From contig JACATO010002730.1 of NCBI GenBank assembly GCA_018389105.1, forward strand, positions 372,001 through 436,000: a stretch of DNA of 64,000 nt, written 5' to 3'. Below the pieces are notes generated by a model. The model saw only the letters and a list, made by a program, of their open reading frames with translations, was not told where the DNA came from and did no database searches. A program made the translations under genes and the position numbers. Every line of letters begins with the position of its first letter. Positions within the stretch are counted from its first letter, which is position 1. Positions 48,880-60,500 of the stretch are shown here, piece after piece. The DNA is from Nautilus pompilius. Taxonomy: Eukaryota; Mollusca; Cephalopoda; Nautilida; Nautilidae.

Positions 48880-51800
48880 TACAAGCAAGAAAGGAATATT
48901 ATATTATGATCATAATTGACCCAAATGATCATTACCTGCTTTTTGCTAAATACAAAGCAGTGCTGATGTTTAACTCGTCTGTTAGCATCTTTACAAAGTA
49001 TGCCATTAAGCAACACATGTTTTCTTAATGCCTGTTTTGAAGCACTGTAATAAAGGTGAGATGTGAAATGGAAAAGGCAAACATGCAAACCTTTCGGTTG
49101 TTTTCAAAGATTGAAAGTTTGACTCTTAATGTTTTAACAAAGACTAATGAAGACAGTGGCCTCGCTTGATGGCGATGCGTTGTTTTAATCATAGAACACT
49201 TGCAGTAAAGCCAAATAATTTCTTTGAAAACTTGTATATACACCTCCTGCTTGAAATGTTCTATATTGATACAGATCAATCGCTCGTTATTCACATGGAA
49301 AACATCATATCCAAGTAGTTATACAAGCAAACAGAAACTTACGAGGGAAAACTATCAATGTTCTAAAGTATAATATAGAAAGAATTATTATGCTAATTGC
49401 ATGATACTGTAACAACACTAACCGCTAAAATATAAGCAAAATTTGTCAAAGCTTTCATAAAAACGTATATACAACCTTTATAATACAAGCCTATGGCAAG
49501 CGATTTAAGCTTTCATTCTAATTGTAGTATTTTCACTCTACCTTTCACATGGATAGTGATCATATTACCAATCAGTAGCCCAGATGCATCCTAATAATGT
49601 GATTAAACTTGACTACGATATTACATGCGTAAGTGGATTGGAATGCATATTAAACGATGCAGTGAGTGTGCTCGCAGTGGTTTGACCTTCAATTCACTTT
49701 GCTTCAAGTGTGATATCTTTATGCAACCTGTATATTTGCAACAGCATCAGTTGAATATAAACGCTGATATCGATAGACTAACAAACGGTGTCAAATTTTG
49801 ATCTGTATAACCGAATTTACACAAATTATTCTGAGAAATCCCAATGCAAGTATATTTTGATGTTTAAGATAGTATAGCAGCCAAAAGGATTATTTCTGCA
49901 CTGATATGTTTTGCATAGATGTAAATAAAATCTATTTTAACAAAGTTGTTATGGTAAACAGAAATGATTTACCTTTTTAAATACTATCCAAAGAGTTTCT
50001 TTTCGAAACAAACAAATCGTTGAATTTTCAGTTTATTTTTGTTAGATTGCAATATTAATTACACATAGCTAAAGCCAAGTATAGCATGTGATTAAATAAA
50101 TGGTTAAGGGCATATTTTAATTTTTTACAAATTCTTATTTACCTTTTCATTAATTTTAATCACGCTGGAAGCCGATGACTGAAAACGAAAATTTTTCGAC
50201 ATTTGCATTTTCACAGTTGTGTCACACCTGTTTTCTTAAGGAAAAATGTATAGTTTCCTTAACATTATAAACTATGTCTTTTCTCAGTTAAGAAACCCTA
50301 AAGAAAGACTTTCGTCACCGATTAGAAGTTATTCTGTCGTTGAGAAATCTAACCTGAGTTTTTTTTAACCATTAGTGTACTCTTTGCTTGAACTAACTCT
50401 TTTCATATCCTCAGAAGAACATTAAAAAATATCACTAAAAACAAAAACACAGTAACAACAAGAAAATCCACTTAACTAGCTTAGCCAATTAATAGTGACT
50501 CAGATATTTAAAACTTTGCGTGCAGGCTTGATACTTAAATGAAAATCATTCATACTTCGATATATTATTTCTGTACTTTTACAGTAATGGAATGAAAATT
50601 TTATTTTTTACATAGAGATTGCATTTATAAATTATTTCTCACATGAAATGTCGCAAGTATTCGCAAGATGGCATTATAGCAATGATATAAATTCAATTTT
50701 CTTTTCTGCACAATATGTCCTATATACAAATTCTAAAAGATATTTATTATCAATCTTGAAATATAATACAAAATAAAATACTATATTTTAAAAAATCCTT
50801 GGTAATACTTGAGCATTTTATTAACAATAACAACTGGTTAATTCACAGAAAGTAAATAAATAAATTTTAACTATCGCACAAGACAAAATGTAAGTACATA
50901 TATTTAAACTCTATTTTCATTTCCTATTTTTTTAGCATTTAAATGTATTAATTTTTATTGTATACAACTTATTTTGACTTAGAAAGTGTACTAGTATCTG
51001 ATTTACAAAACATATGCAACTATAAGCCCGGTCAGCATTAAACAAACGGTCTTTAAAATTGTCTATCATTGTCGTGTACATACATCTTTGAAATTCAATG
51101 TAGGTAAGCATCGCACGATCTTTGCAGAGAGAAAAATACAATGTATGCAATTTTGAAAGTGTGGTCGTCCTGTCGTAAAGTATTACTTGTGCTAACTTGT
51201 CAAGAGATGAAAGCGGTGTTGTAAACAAAAACAAAGTTTTCGATCCATTTTCCAACAAAAAAATTTAAAAAAAAAGATTTTTGTCAGATAAACAGGTTGA
51301 CCAGAGAATGATGCTGAAATTATAATGTCAAAAAAGACGAGTAGCGTTAGCTGTGTACTGTAATACTGTCTTGGGTCAGTTTTGTTGGAACAGTAGAGGT
51401 GAAGGGGATTTCAGAAATTTCACAATCGCCCTTCGCCCTATAAATACTCTCTAAAAAAAAACGATTACAATATTTTCATTTTACAAACACACACCACAAA
51501 TCTCCGCCGATCAAATCCAGGGGCCTCAGAAATCCATGTTTTTATTCTGTCTCTAGGTTTTCCGTAACTCTGTGACGGTTTTCCTGTCTTTGTAGCTAGA
51601 ATCAGGACTTATCAAAGAACACAACACAATGCAAATTAATCCTGCAGTTGATTTTCCGAATTTTCTGAGTAAAAACTGGCTAGCTGGGTTCTATTTTAAT
51701 GAGGAAATTTTGATTATTTGTAGGCACATTTAAACGTCATAAAAGCGTCAAGAAATGAACTCGGCACTAATCCCATGAATATCTGGAAGCATGGTAATTT

Positions 51801-53123
51801 TAAATGTACTAAGAGTAAATGTTAATTATCCGAACAAATGTTTCGAGACATACATGTTCAATCATCTATTGGTGACTCTTATGCATCTTGTTATTTATTA
51901 TGGTATGCTGTTTCGTGCAGTACAGTTGAGAAGTAATCTCACTCCTGGTTGGTGGAGTATTTAAGAATCATTAAATTAAGATATAGTAAATATCAGCAGA
52001 TCAAATACAGGAATGAAATATAAAAATAGAGATTGGAGTAATTTCTTTGATAAATATAATTATTATTAATGAATACGAAATAATACCTTCATGACATAAG
52101 GCGAAGTACAGTGATAATAATTGCACTTTTAGTGCAAGACCTTATTTAACTGTTTCAGAAGCAATATGCACAATAACCAGATTAATAATCTATATTTAAA
52201 TTCAAACAATTCAAATGCATCTTACCCAAAAGTAACTTGATAAAACCATTATATACATACTTTAAATATGGTGACTAAACTTAGTGGATTATTTAATATG
52301 TATAAAAATCAACAGCCATCAATCTTCATATAATAATTTTCTTTGTTATCAGCTTGCACAGATGCTAAAAACTGGTAGATCGTTCCTGCCAACAGTACCT
52401 GGTTACCTCGAAGAAAGGAAAACTTTTCAAAAGCATTTTTAGCATTATTTGTCTATTATTTATAGCCAGCTTATTTTTTTGACAAAGAAAAAATCTCAAA
52501 TTAGTATTATTAAAACGATTCCTACTGGGTATATTAAACAAAACACAACCTTAATTTTTTCATATTATTTCTGACACTACGTGTCTATATTCATTGACAG
52601 AAATCATCATTAATTCGCAAATTATCCATGAACTTGATAAGTCAGTTTGGGTTTCAGAGTCATGAACCATCGTAGTGTGGATGCACAAATTTCACAATTT
52701 CTATCCGTTTCTTCAAGATATAAATTGGATACGTCCTGTCATCAAATTCATTATAAAATTAGAATTTGCCAGTCAGATGCTGTTTCCTATTATCCTGATC
52801 ACCAAACAAGACAACTATGTAATTGTATATTTGCACGGAAAAAAAACACTAACAGACAAAATTTAAAAGAACTATGCTTTTTTCTGGACTAGAATGTGGA
52901 CAACAGAAACAAATGATCGCCTTAACGTCAATAACTGTAAAGCGACAGATGAAATAATAAAATCTCAAAAAAAAAATGTGTTAAATACCCTATTGTCAGT
53001 GCTTGGTGTTATGCACTATTTATATCTTGCTGGGGTCCATGTAATTTGTAATTTTTTCACATGACATTAAGATACATAAATAAATATATTCTACAAATTT
53101 GCATATTTCAGGTGTGATTATGA
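48880..53123. other. A/T-rich non-coding DNA, no gene recognised
   Basis: About 4.2 kb before mariner copy E. The longest frame is 108 codons on the minus strand at 50932-51258 (MLENGSKTLFLFTTP to KINTFKC), with no family similarity I can name. The block 51300-51620 is of mixed composition with a TATAAATA string near 51440, but no gene follows it. Confidence 0.6.
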
Positions 53124-53124
53124 A

Positions 53125-53159
53125 TTAGGTTGTTAAAACGTTTTTACGTTTTTTAACCG
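53125..53159 (+). repeat. Left terminal inverted repeat of mariner copy E
   Basis: Starts TTAGGTTGTTAAAACG and ends in TTTTTTAACCGC. It is the best match to the right end of copy A (inverted TTAGGTTGTAACAAAGC). Confidence 0.7.
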
Positions 53160-53209
53160 CAAAAATGAGACTTCATATCTTTGCTAAACGTGAGGTTTAT
53201 TAATCAAAG

Positions 53210-54197
53210 TAAGTTCCATTACAATCCATACACTTCTGTCATCGAGTTACAAGCATTTTGAAAAAAAAACTTGGATTTCTGGAGTGGATAACTGTTGGAA
53301 GGCAGTTTTAATTGCTGCGTAGCTGGAGAAGGATTTCATACAGAGGAAGCCTTTGAGGTCTGTTGGAGACAGGTCTGCTTAATAGGCCGGGTGAGGAAGA
53401 ACTTCGTACCTCAAGGTGTTAAGTTTTTGAAGAGCCACTTTTTCAACATAAAGACGAGCATTGTCGTGGAGCAGGATTGGGCGTCTTCGACTGATCAATG
53501 CCGGCTGTCGTTGGGAGATATTCTGATGAACAACGATTAATTCACGACAGTACCTTTCAGCTGTGATGGTTTAGCTAGTTTGCAAGAAGTTATAGTGGAT
53601 GACACCAGTTGCAATCCACTAGACAGCGACCATGATTTTCTCTGTGTGGAGGTTTGGTTTTGGAACGTGGTTAAACATCTTGTCTCTGTCGAACCACTGT
53701 GCTGATCATTTGCGATTGCTGTAAAGGATCCATTTTTTATCACACGTGATGATTCGGTCAAGAAATGGGTCTTTTTTGTTTCTTATGAAAAACGAAGAGC
53801 AGATCTCCAATCAACTATTTTCTTGATGTTCATTAAACTGGTGAGGCACCCATTTGTCAAAACTTTTCGCCTGTCCGTTTGCGTCGATGCAGGGAAACAG
53901 TTGCAGTGCTTACATAAAGCTCTTTAGCAATTTGTTGCACTGTTTTTCTTGGATTGGCTTCACCTGAGGCTTTCAGCCGGTCGTCATCACAGCTGGAGGG
54001 ATGTCCTCTACGTTCCTTATCTTCGAGGTTTAATTTCCTGTTCGAAACTTTGCAAACCATAGTTGTACCGAGCGCTCATTTTCTGTTCCCCCGCCAAATG
54101 CCTACTTAATGTTACGAGTTACCTCGCTCGCTGTGTGGCCTGGTTTGAACTCGTGAAGTAAAATGTCACAAAAAAACTTTCTACATGCTTCACTCAG
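53210..54197 (-). pseudogene. Mariner transposase pseudogene (copy E)
   Basis: Minus strand. N-terminal part: KVSNRKLNLEDKERRGHPSS, then SCDDDRLKASGEANPRKTVQ and QIAKELYVSTATVSLHRRK (first HTH region, complement of about 53870-54055). This N-terminal block is better preserved than in copy A. Then come PHQFNEHQEN and ITRDEKWILY-like sequence that has decayed to CDKKWILYSN, with first-Asp context kept. LLHDNARLYVEKVALQKLN carries the second catalytic Asp (near 53460). Next is LSPTDLKGFLCMKSFSS: after the third Asp about ten residues (family Y-H-F-F-K-H-L-D-x-F-L) are missing, an internal deletion. The C-terminus is eroded, and stops and frameshifts are scattered. Family assignment is firm; activity is impossible. 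Confidence 0.85.
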
Positions 54198-54340
54198 AAC
54201 CCTGAAACAAATATCCACTTATGATTTTTAAAAAGATAGGTTTTGTTTAATGTACGGCAAATCACACAATACAGAACGTATAAAGATTCTACATTTACCT
54301 CCATAAGTTTATAAAAAAGATCCCCAAATTAACATAATAT

Positions 54341-54374
54341 AAAAACCGACGAAACGTCTTGTCAGTCGGATAAT
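54341..54374 (-). repeat. Right terminal inverted repeat of mariner copy E
   Basis: Read inward on the minus strand it starts TTATCCGACTGACAAGACGT and continues TTCGTCGGTTTTTATA. The AGACGTTT-GTCG core also occurs in the left end of copy A. Confidence 0.55.
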
Positions 54375-55369
54375 CATAGTGCACAACCTCTGCAGAAAAG
54401 ATGCAGATCAGATGAAATTTATCCACACAGTGCATTTATTGGCCATTCAGAGTGCGATCCGAATCAGAGATTGCTAAAAATTTTTACATTTTCATTGCCC
54501 TGTTGCCAATCCTTCTGTCACCGAGGTAAATTTCACTATTGCTAGAAGGCAACATAGAACCCAGAAGAAACATCGCGAAAAAATCGAGCATTAGTCCCCT
54601 CATCTGCATTGCTGTCAAGATTCATTTGATGAGTATCCCATTCTACAAAACTCAGCCAAAGAATACGCATCACTCTTTCCTCCAACTGGCTTCAAATAGT
54701 GCATCGTATACGTAATCGGTTCTTCCAATAGCGATAACTTTAATAGAACTGTGAAAGAGAGATACCTTACAAGTCTTCCGAGTATTGGCTGCATGTGCAC
54801 TTTTTTCAGGAGTCTATATGTCTCCAATTGACAACGGAATGTTGCAGAACTAAACGATAGACGCAAATCCTAAATGAAAGAAGGTAAAGCCACTGCGTAC
54901 TGTGAAGGATGACTAGAACAATTAATAGCATATAGATTTTAATGTACAGCTTATTTACCACTTTCGAAAGAAATTAACACATTTTAATAGCAATAATTTG
55001 AGAAATAATACTTAACATAAAATACGGATACTTTATATGTAACTTGTTTATGACTACTTGGAGTTGTCTTGCTACTGAAAAAATTGTCTTATGGTATTCT
55101 AACAATCCATACGCTTGAGTCATGTGTCTTTTTATTGCTTCAAATACTTCATGAAGCTCTAGGTCACATCACTATCAGTGGCTTTTAAATTTGCCTACAA
55201 ATGACCAAATTTGGTATAAAGTTTCTCAGAGATGTTTGCATAAGAATGTTACCGAGCATTGAGAGTCTGGCATTTCGACAACAATTTATTAATAAACCAA
55301 TGGAAAAGCACACATGATTGTTGAACGTGGTTTAACAAAGATTATCTGCAAACTTTGACAGTTGTACAT
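54375..55369. other. Mixed-composition non-coding DNA, not assigned
   Basis: About 1 kb between mariner copy E and an old Tc1-like relic. An 83-codon minus-strand frame (54615-54866) and a longer broken frame across 54400-54800 show no motif I recognise. It may belong to another worn repeat, since the base composition is less A/T-rich than average here. Confidence 0.4.
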
Positions 55370-55800
55370 AAAGATCAGAAAAGGTCGCAAAATACATGAC
55401 ATTGGCGGAACGGTAGTACAGATCGTCACCAAAACCATTATATCTTCACTCCAGATTGATCTGAGGCCGGTCAGTGGCACAGGTATCTCAAACCGTACTG
55501 TGAACTCGGCTACACTTTATTTATTCACATGCTAGATGCCCTCAAAGGTCTTCAAAATAAATCATATCCAACCTTTTCCATAGCATCTTTTTCGTCAATC
55601 TTAAACCTTTAGAACATGTCTGTGATGGACGGTACAGGTGTTTTACACAGTGACTGTGCATTCATTGGTTCATTTCAGAACCAAGTCAAACCTTTTCACA
55701 GAAGGGGAACGCATTGTCACAAAACTGCGTCAGACACCTGGTGAACAATATGAAACGCAAGTGCAATATTGTTGTAGTATCAAGGAAGGACTTTCACGCT
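55370..55800 (+). pseudogene. Old Tc1-like transposase relic (N-terminal to early catalytic part)
   Basis: The plus-strand translation contains LQIDLRPVSGTGISNRTVNS (second HTH pattern G-x-x-I-S-x-x-T-V-x-x-x-L), followed by a worn linker. Then come CFTQ, a stop, and IHWFISEPSQTFSQ around the expected first catalytic region, and KGNALSQNCVRHLVNN (family pattern P-G-E-R-Y-x-x-x-C-V-x-x-T-V). The order fits a Tc1 transposase; frames change several times and no termini are visible. The third catalytic motif is not found. A moderate call resting on motif order. Confidence 0.45.
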
Positions 55801-56159
55801 ACTAAAGGTCATGTAACATTACACTACTTTTGGATGCATTTATAGCATAAATGAATCAAACAATATCCAGATATTACGCAAATATATATATATTAAAAAC
55901 TTCATCATTACGTTTAAAATGTGCGCAGTAGCACATTTGAAAAAAAATTAAGACTCTCTATCTCTAGTGTTTGAGAAATATATTGTGGAAGAGCTATATT
56001 GAAACAAATTACAGTACGAAATGTATTTCTAAAATGAAAATTGCGTATAATTTAATCAAATAAACAAGGAATATAATATATTCAATAAAAATTCGCGCAA
56101 AATTTCGGAGGATACACAGAAAAAGAATAATATTTAGTTTAGTTTTACATCCTTTTGCA

Positions 56160-56960
56160 TTGTTTTTCCTCTATTGGCTGTGGCGTAGAGAAATATTTCA
56201 TAAGGCCAAAAATTTTTGAAAAATGTCATTGTTTTGCACCTGGTCGATAATATTTTCATCCAAATATTTCGATATTCATGTCGATGTTTTTGGTTCTTTT
56301 GTTTCCTTTAATATCCTAAGAAACATGCGACACATTTTCTTGCCTGTTTCTGGCCGTTGTCTTGCTGAAATGCAAAATCCTTAGCAATCTGATTATGGCC
56401 TAATTTAATAATAATGTTAGTTTATTTCTTGGTATCTATTTGTCTTTAATTTTAATAATTTTAAACTTTCCCCAAGCATTCAAAACATGAATTCCTCTTG
56501 CTCCTGCTTTACCGCTAAAGTTTTGCTCTGATTCATACGCCTTTTGACAAAGAGTTTGTAGAAAAACAGCCACTTTTTTTACATCCATTGAATTTTGTTT
56601 CATCTGTAAAACATTTTTTGTCCATCTTTTGACGCTCTAATTCATAGGATTTGGAACCATGTTTTTTGTTTTATGTCAGCATATTAACAATGACTTCTTT
56701 ACGACATTCCTCCTATTAAGGCTCTTCTTTTTTCCTTTTTCTCTTTGTAATCTTAAATGTGTAAGACATTTCTTTCCTTGGTTTTAATTCTGGTTTATTC
56801 TCGTAAATTTGTATGAGTTTCAAGACTGTAATTTTGGAAAATAGTAATTTGTTTGCAACAAAGAAGAAATTGTGTTTTATTTTCCGTGCTGGATAATTCT
56901 CTCCTTGGAGCCTTAATAGTGCAGAAATTTAAATGTGATCTGGAAAGATGAACAGGGTTA
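56160..56960 (-). pseudogene. Old Tc1-like transposase relic
   Basis: The minus-strand translation gives KCFTDETKFNGCKKSGCFS (first catalytic Asp in TDETKF, family V-x-F-S-D-E-T-K-F), then GARGIHVLNAWGKFKIIKI (position of the V-x-V-W-G motif), then DFAFQQDNGQKQARKCVACF (second catalytic Asp in QQDN, near complement of 56367-56369). A worn TPQPIEEKQ may be what is left of the N-P-I-E-x-x-W motif with the third catalytic Glu (near 56170). Stops and frameshifts break the frame, and no TIRs are seen. It faces the plus-strand relic at 55.37-55.80 kb, so two elements are involved. The QQDN and TDETKF motifs at the right separation make this fairly safe. Confidence 0.62.
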
Positions 56961-57661
56961 TTTTACAGCAGTGGATAGACAGAATACTTAATAAGCATTG
57001 ACTTTTGTTGAATCAGGCTTTCTTGCTTATTTACTGCAAATAATGAAAGCTCAGCAAGTTAGCCTTGGTTCCATAATTTGTATGGATAGAAATAGTATTT
57101 ATCTAATACTAACCCATTTCTGATATCAATTTATATTGTTTCAATATTTAATAAAACATTCTTTGCACGTATAATTGAATTAATGCAGTCCCTTTTGTCT
57201 ATGTAGATTAAATAAATTGTCAAGTGAGCCTTCTAATTTGTTTCTATAACCGATGTCGGCATTCTATACTGGCGATGTTCAAGCTTTAATATAATGCCTT
57301 TAATAATTGATAATTCTAAAAAAAAATCACTTAAAGCCTAAAATTATATGGGATACTTTTGGAATTTACAAGAGCCATCCAATCGATAAAAAATTTTTGA
57401 AAAAAATAATATTGTATATTTTATTATAATATCACCATCATGTTTTAATCACCTCACTGTTTTTTCCCCAGACGTTCGGTCGTGTGACTATTAATGAACT
57501 GTTTTCTTTATATATATATATATATATATATAATATTGCATAAAATAACTGGTATCATTCAGCTACAGAAGTAATGATGCTCTTTAACGTATTATTTCCC
57601 GACCGGTTTTAAGAGAAGCACCCCTTACCTTTTTTCTCATATATAATGGTAATGCTTACCT
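56961..57661. other. A/T-rich non-coding DNA with a (TA)n run
   Basis: Contains a TA dinucleotide repeat at about 57509-57532 and nothing else recognisable. Confidence 0.7.
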
Positions 57662-58099
57662 TTGCTGCGCCAGTCATTACGAAGATACGTTCATATGTTT
57701 GTCTATCTTTTTGTGAGGATTAACCTTTATAAGAAAATTTCCGAAAACTTGCAAGAACTGATAACCGTGTCTGTTTTGTGTTTATTATGTTTTTTCCGTT
57801 GCTGGATTGATTATTATCATTGTGCCATCTGGAAACGAACAAACTCGACTTTCTGGATACGGCATTTGTTTTCGGCTGCCATTCTTCGTCTTCAGTACTG
57901 GTCGCGATTTTATTTTATATTTATAGTTTTTATTCTCCTCCACAACATAAGAAAACACAAAATACGCTTGTTAGAATTTCTAATTCTTCATAAATGTCTC
58001 TATAGTTCTAATCTTTTTGAGAACGTTTCTAATTCAGCTGAAATTAAAGACGATTTATTCGAAATTTCATTCATTTCATACACGAAATATCTTACTTGA
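57662..58099 (+). other. Unassigned 145-codon ORF, hydrophobic
   Basis: The longest plus-strand frame outside recognised transposon copies. It starts MLRQSLRRYVHMFVYLFVRI and has two strongly hydrophobic stretches (about residues 33-50, VSVLCLLCFFRCW, and 101-115, FYFIFIVFILLHNI), with an Arg/Lys-containing rest. The high Phe/Leu/Ile/Tyr content is what A/T-rich DNA yields by chance. I recognise no family and see no promoter, splice or neighbouring coding evidence. If real, it would be a small two-pass membrane protein, but this is doubtful. Confidence 0.15.
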
Positions 58100-59879
58100 G
58101 AATATAAAGGTGGCTTAAAATTGTTTGATTTTTACACATAAAATCTACACAGGAACTATCCATTTTCCGCTGAATGTGAGTGGCAAAAATTCTTTTATCA
58201 GGGTTCGGCACCGATTAAAATAATAGCTCCATTCATTTAGTTTTCCCTTTTTATCGCAGCAATATTATGGTGAAGCTTTTGTTGTCACACCATGGAAAAC
58301 TTAAGTTACAGTTTACGCGGGACGATATACACCGGAATAATGCCTGCCTTGATATTCCCATAGTGTGGATAGGCCTCACAGAAAGCGTCCTGGCACGAGT
58401 GTCTAAAACATTAACGCTAAAAAGGAAGAAATCGAATTTAGTTTCGGTAGAGAAAAAAGAATAAAATAATAAGGGAACAACTAAAATAGAGTTCACTGGC
58501 CGGTTTCACAAAATCAGAAAAAATTTCGAATTTTAGGATCTTTTTATAAAGTTACAATATCTGTATATAATACGGTTTGCTTGAAAGAGTACTAAATAAA
58601 GATGTAATTTATATCCCTATTCACGATCAATTTACTTTTAATTTTGTCTTTTATGTTTAAATATTTTAAACTAAATACTCTGATATTTTTTCTATAATTT
58701 CCCTAACGTTAAATGCATTTAAAAACAAGCCATTTCAGTTATATCATTAGAATAAAGATAAACTGTTTACCAGATTCATTTAAATCATCTTATAAAGTAT
58801 GATTTTATTCAGTTAGAATTTTTATAATTATTTTTTTTTTTAGTTTAATAACATAAATATATTTTTCATACTGGAATAATTTTCTGATTTTTTTTGTTGT
58901 GAAAATAAAACTTTATAATATAATGTATTTCTGCTCCGCGTGACATCAAAAGTAGGAAAGAAAAGTTTCTGTATTCATAAAGGATGAAAATTCTTGTTGC
59001 TTTAATTTGCGAATCAAAAACACATTAATTCAATAACCTAAACCGTGAATTCGACAATTATTCTTTAATAGAATTTTCTCTTAACATTTTAGACTATTTT
59101 ATAAAGCTTGAAGAGTCATTTATCTAGAGAAAAGAAACCAACTGTCAAATTTTATTAAATTTATGTTTAAGATTCTAAGTTACCATAGAATACATGTCAT
59201 CCGTCAATAAAACTCAAATTATAATAACAATAAGTTTCTTTATTATATTTTTACGAGATAATAAATATACAGAATCTCAGAAAAATGGGAGCCGTTACAT
59301 TTTTTATGACGCTATCTGAAAATCGGGAACAGACATTTAAAGTTAACGCAGTTGGAAAATCAAAAAAAAGAAAGACAAAATGTAAAACGAGATAGAATTT
59401 AACTCATTATACATCAGTGATTAAATGATGTCAGTTGTGTAAATTAAAAAAAAAATTCCCTCAATCAATAAAGCGTTAATTCATCAGCGGATAGTTGCAC
59501 CTGACATGTGATGATTAGAGAGAAGTATAACAGTTAATAATAATTGAATAAGAGATAGATGTTGCCCGATAATAGAAAGAAATGCGTCATCCAGAACAAA
59601 ATAACCGCAGGTTAATCTGACGCATTTAAAAAAATAACAAGAAGTAAAAGGTTGTTCGTGATTTTCTATTGATTTTAAAATAAAATCATCACTGATTTTC
59701 TGCAATAAAACTAAAGAGGTAAGTCAGCTGATTTACCTAGGTATTTTCCCAAACTTTCTTCCTGCTCATTATACGAACATACAGAGAATTGGTTTCAATA
59801 AATAGAAATACTCTAAAATTCAGGCCATTCAAATCATATAGTAAGCACATGATTGCAATATATAAAAGTATGTAATTAC
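58100..59879. other. A/T-rich non-coding DNA, nothing recognised
   Basis: Short frames of 65-81 codons overlap on both strands at 58251-58496 in a patch of less A/T-rich sequence, with no family similarity. The remainder is A/T-rich. Confidence 0.6.
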
Positions 59880-60500
59880 AAGAGAAAGCTTCTGTCTGCA
59901 AAAATTATGCGACAAAAAGGAAGTTCATTGAAACGTGTGGTGAAAGTAGAGCGCATAGTTTCGCAATGGGACTTTGGTAAAAGCCAGTTGGAAATATTTA
60001 TATTTACGGTCTTCAATATTTCGATGCCAACTGTCAACAGAGTGACTCTCCAGTTCAAGAGAAGTAATAAGAAAATTGTACATATGATATCTGGACTCCC
60101 AAAGCTAACAGCTAATGAGATACCTAACATTTGTTACAAATCGAAATGAACATACGCATTTATATTAAAATCACTTGAAGTTATTTTCGAAGCATGAGAT
60201 ATAACGAGAAAAGCAGTTACGTACAAACTACTCCGCACCCTCGAAATATTATTCAACTCTATGGACAGAGCAAATGTTACAACGCCATCACGCAGTTTAA
60301 AAGAGTTTCATTTGCCTACCATTGTTCAGCTTTTACAGTTTTCACAAATTTGTTTCGTATAGGTGTGGCGTCGACCAGCATGGATATTCTTATGTGCAAA
60401 CCACGACAAGATATGATGGTACATATGGGTTTCATTGTAAAGATTTTGGATCAAATATTTGTTTTGGACTATCAGCATTAGTACTTTGCATAAGAATTGT
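59880..60500 (+). pseudogene. Old Tc1-like transposase relic, N-terminal HTH region
   Basis: The plus-strand frame at 59853-60149 includes KVERIVSQWDFGKSQLEIFI, then NISMPTVNRVTLQFKRS and GLPKLTANEIPNICYKSK. This follows the Tc1 N-terminus: an HTH with G-K-S-x-x-E-I-x-x-x-x-N-I-S-x-x-T-V-x-R-V, then a G-R-P-x-K-L-T-x-x-E-x-x-x-I hook. Farther on, QFKRVSFAYHC may correspond to the K-R-L-x-F-A-x-x-H linker before the catalytic domain. No catalytic motif is readable and no ends are visible. Likely old, since only the helices' pattern survives. Confidence 0.5.

Larger units (their letters stand above)
53124..54374 (-). mobile_element. Mariner element, defective (copy E)
   Basis: About 1.25 kb. 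The left end at 53125 reads TTAGGTTGTTAAAACG, and the right end (inverted from 54374) is a more worn match sharing the AAGACGTTTCGTCGG core. It is colinear with copy A along its length and in the same orientation, with a broken minus-strand transposase between. Its target-site TA is not clear at the left end (AA precedes TTAGG). It is more damaged than copy A, with an internal deletion in the catalytic region. Confidence 0.88.
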
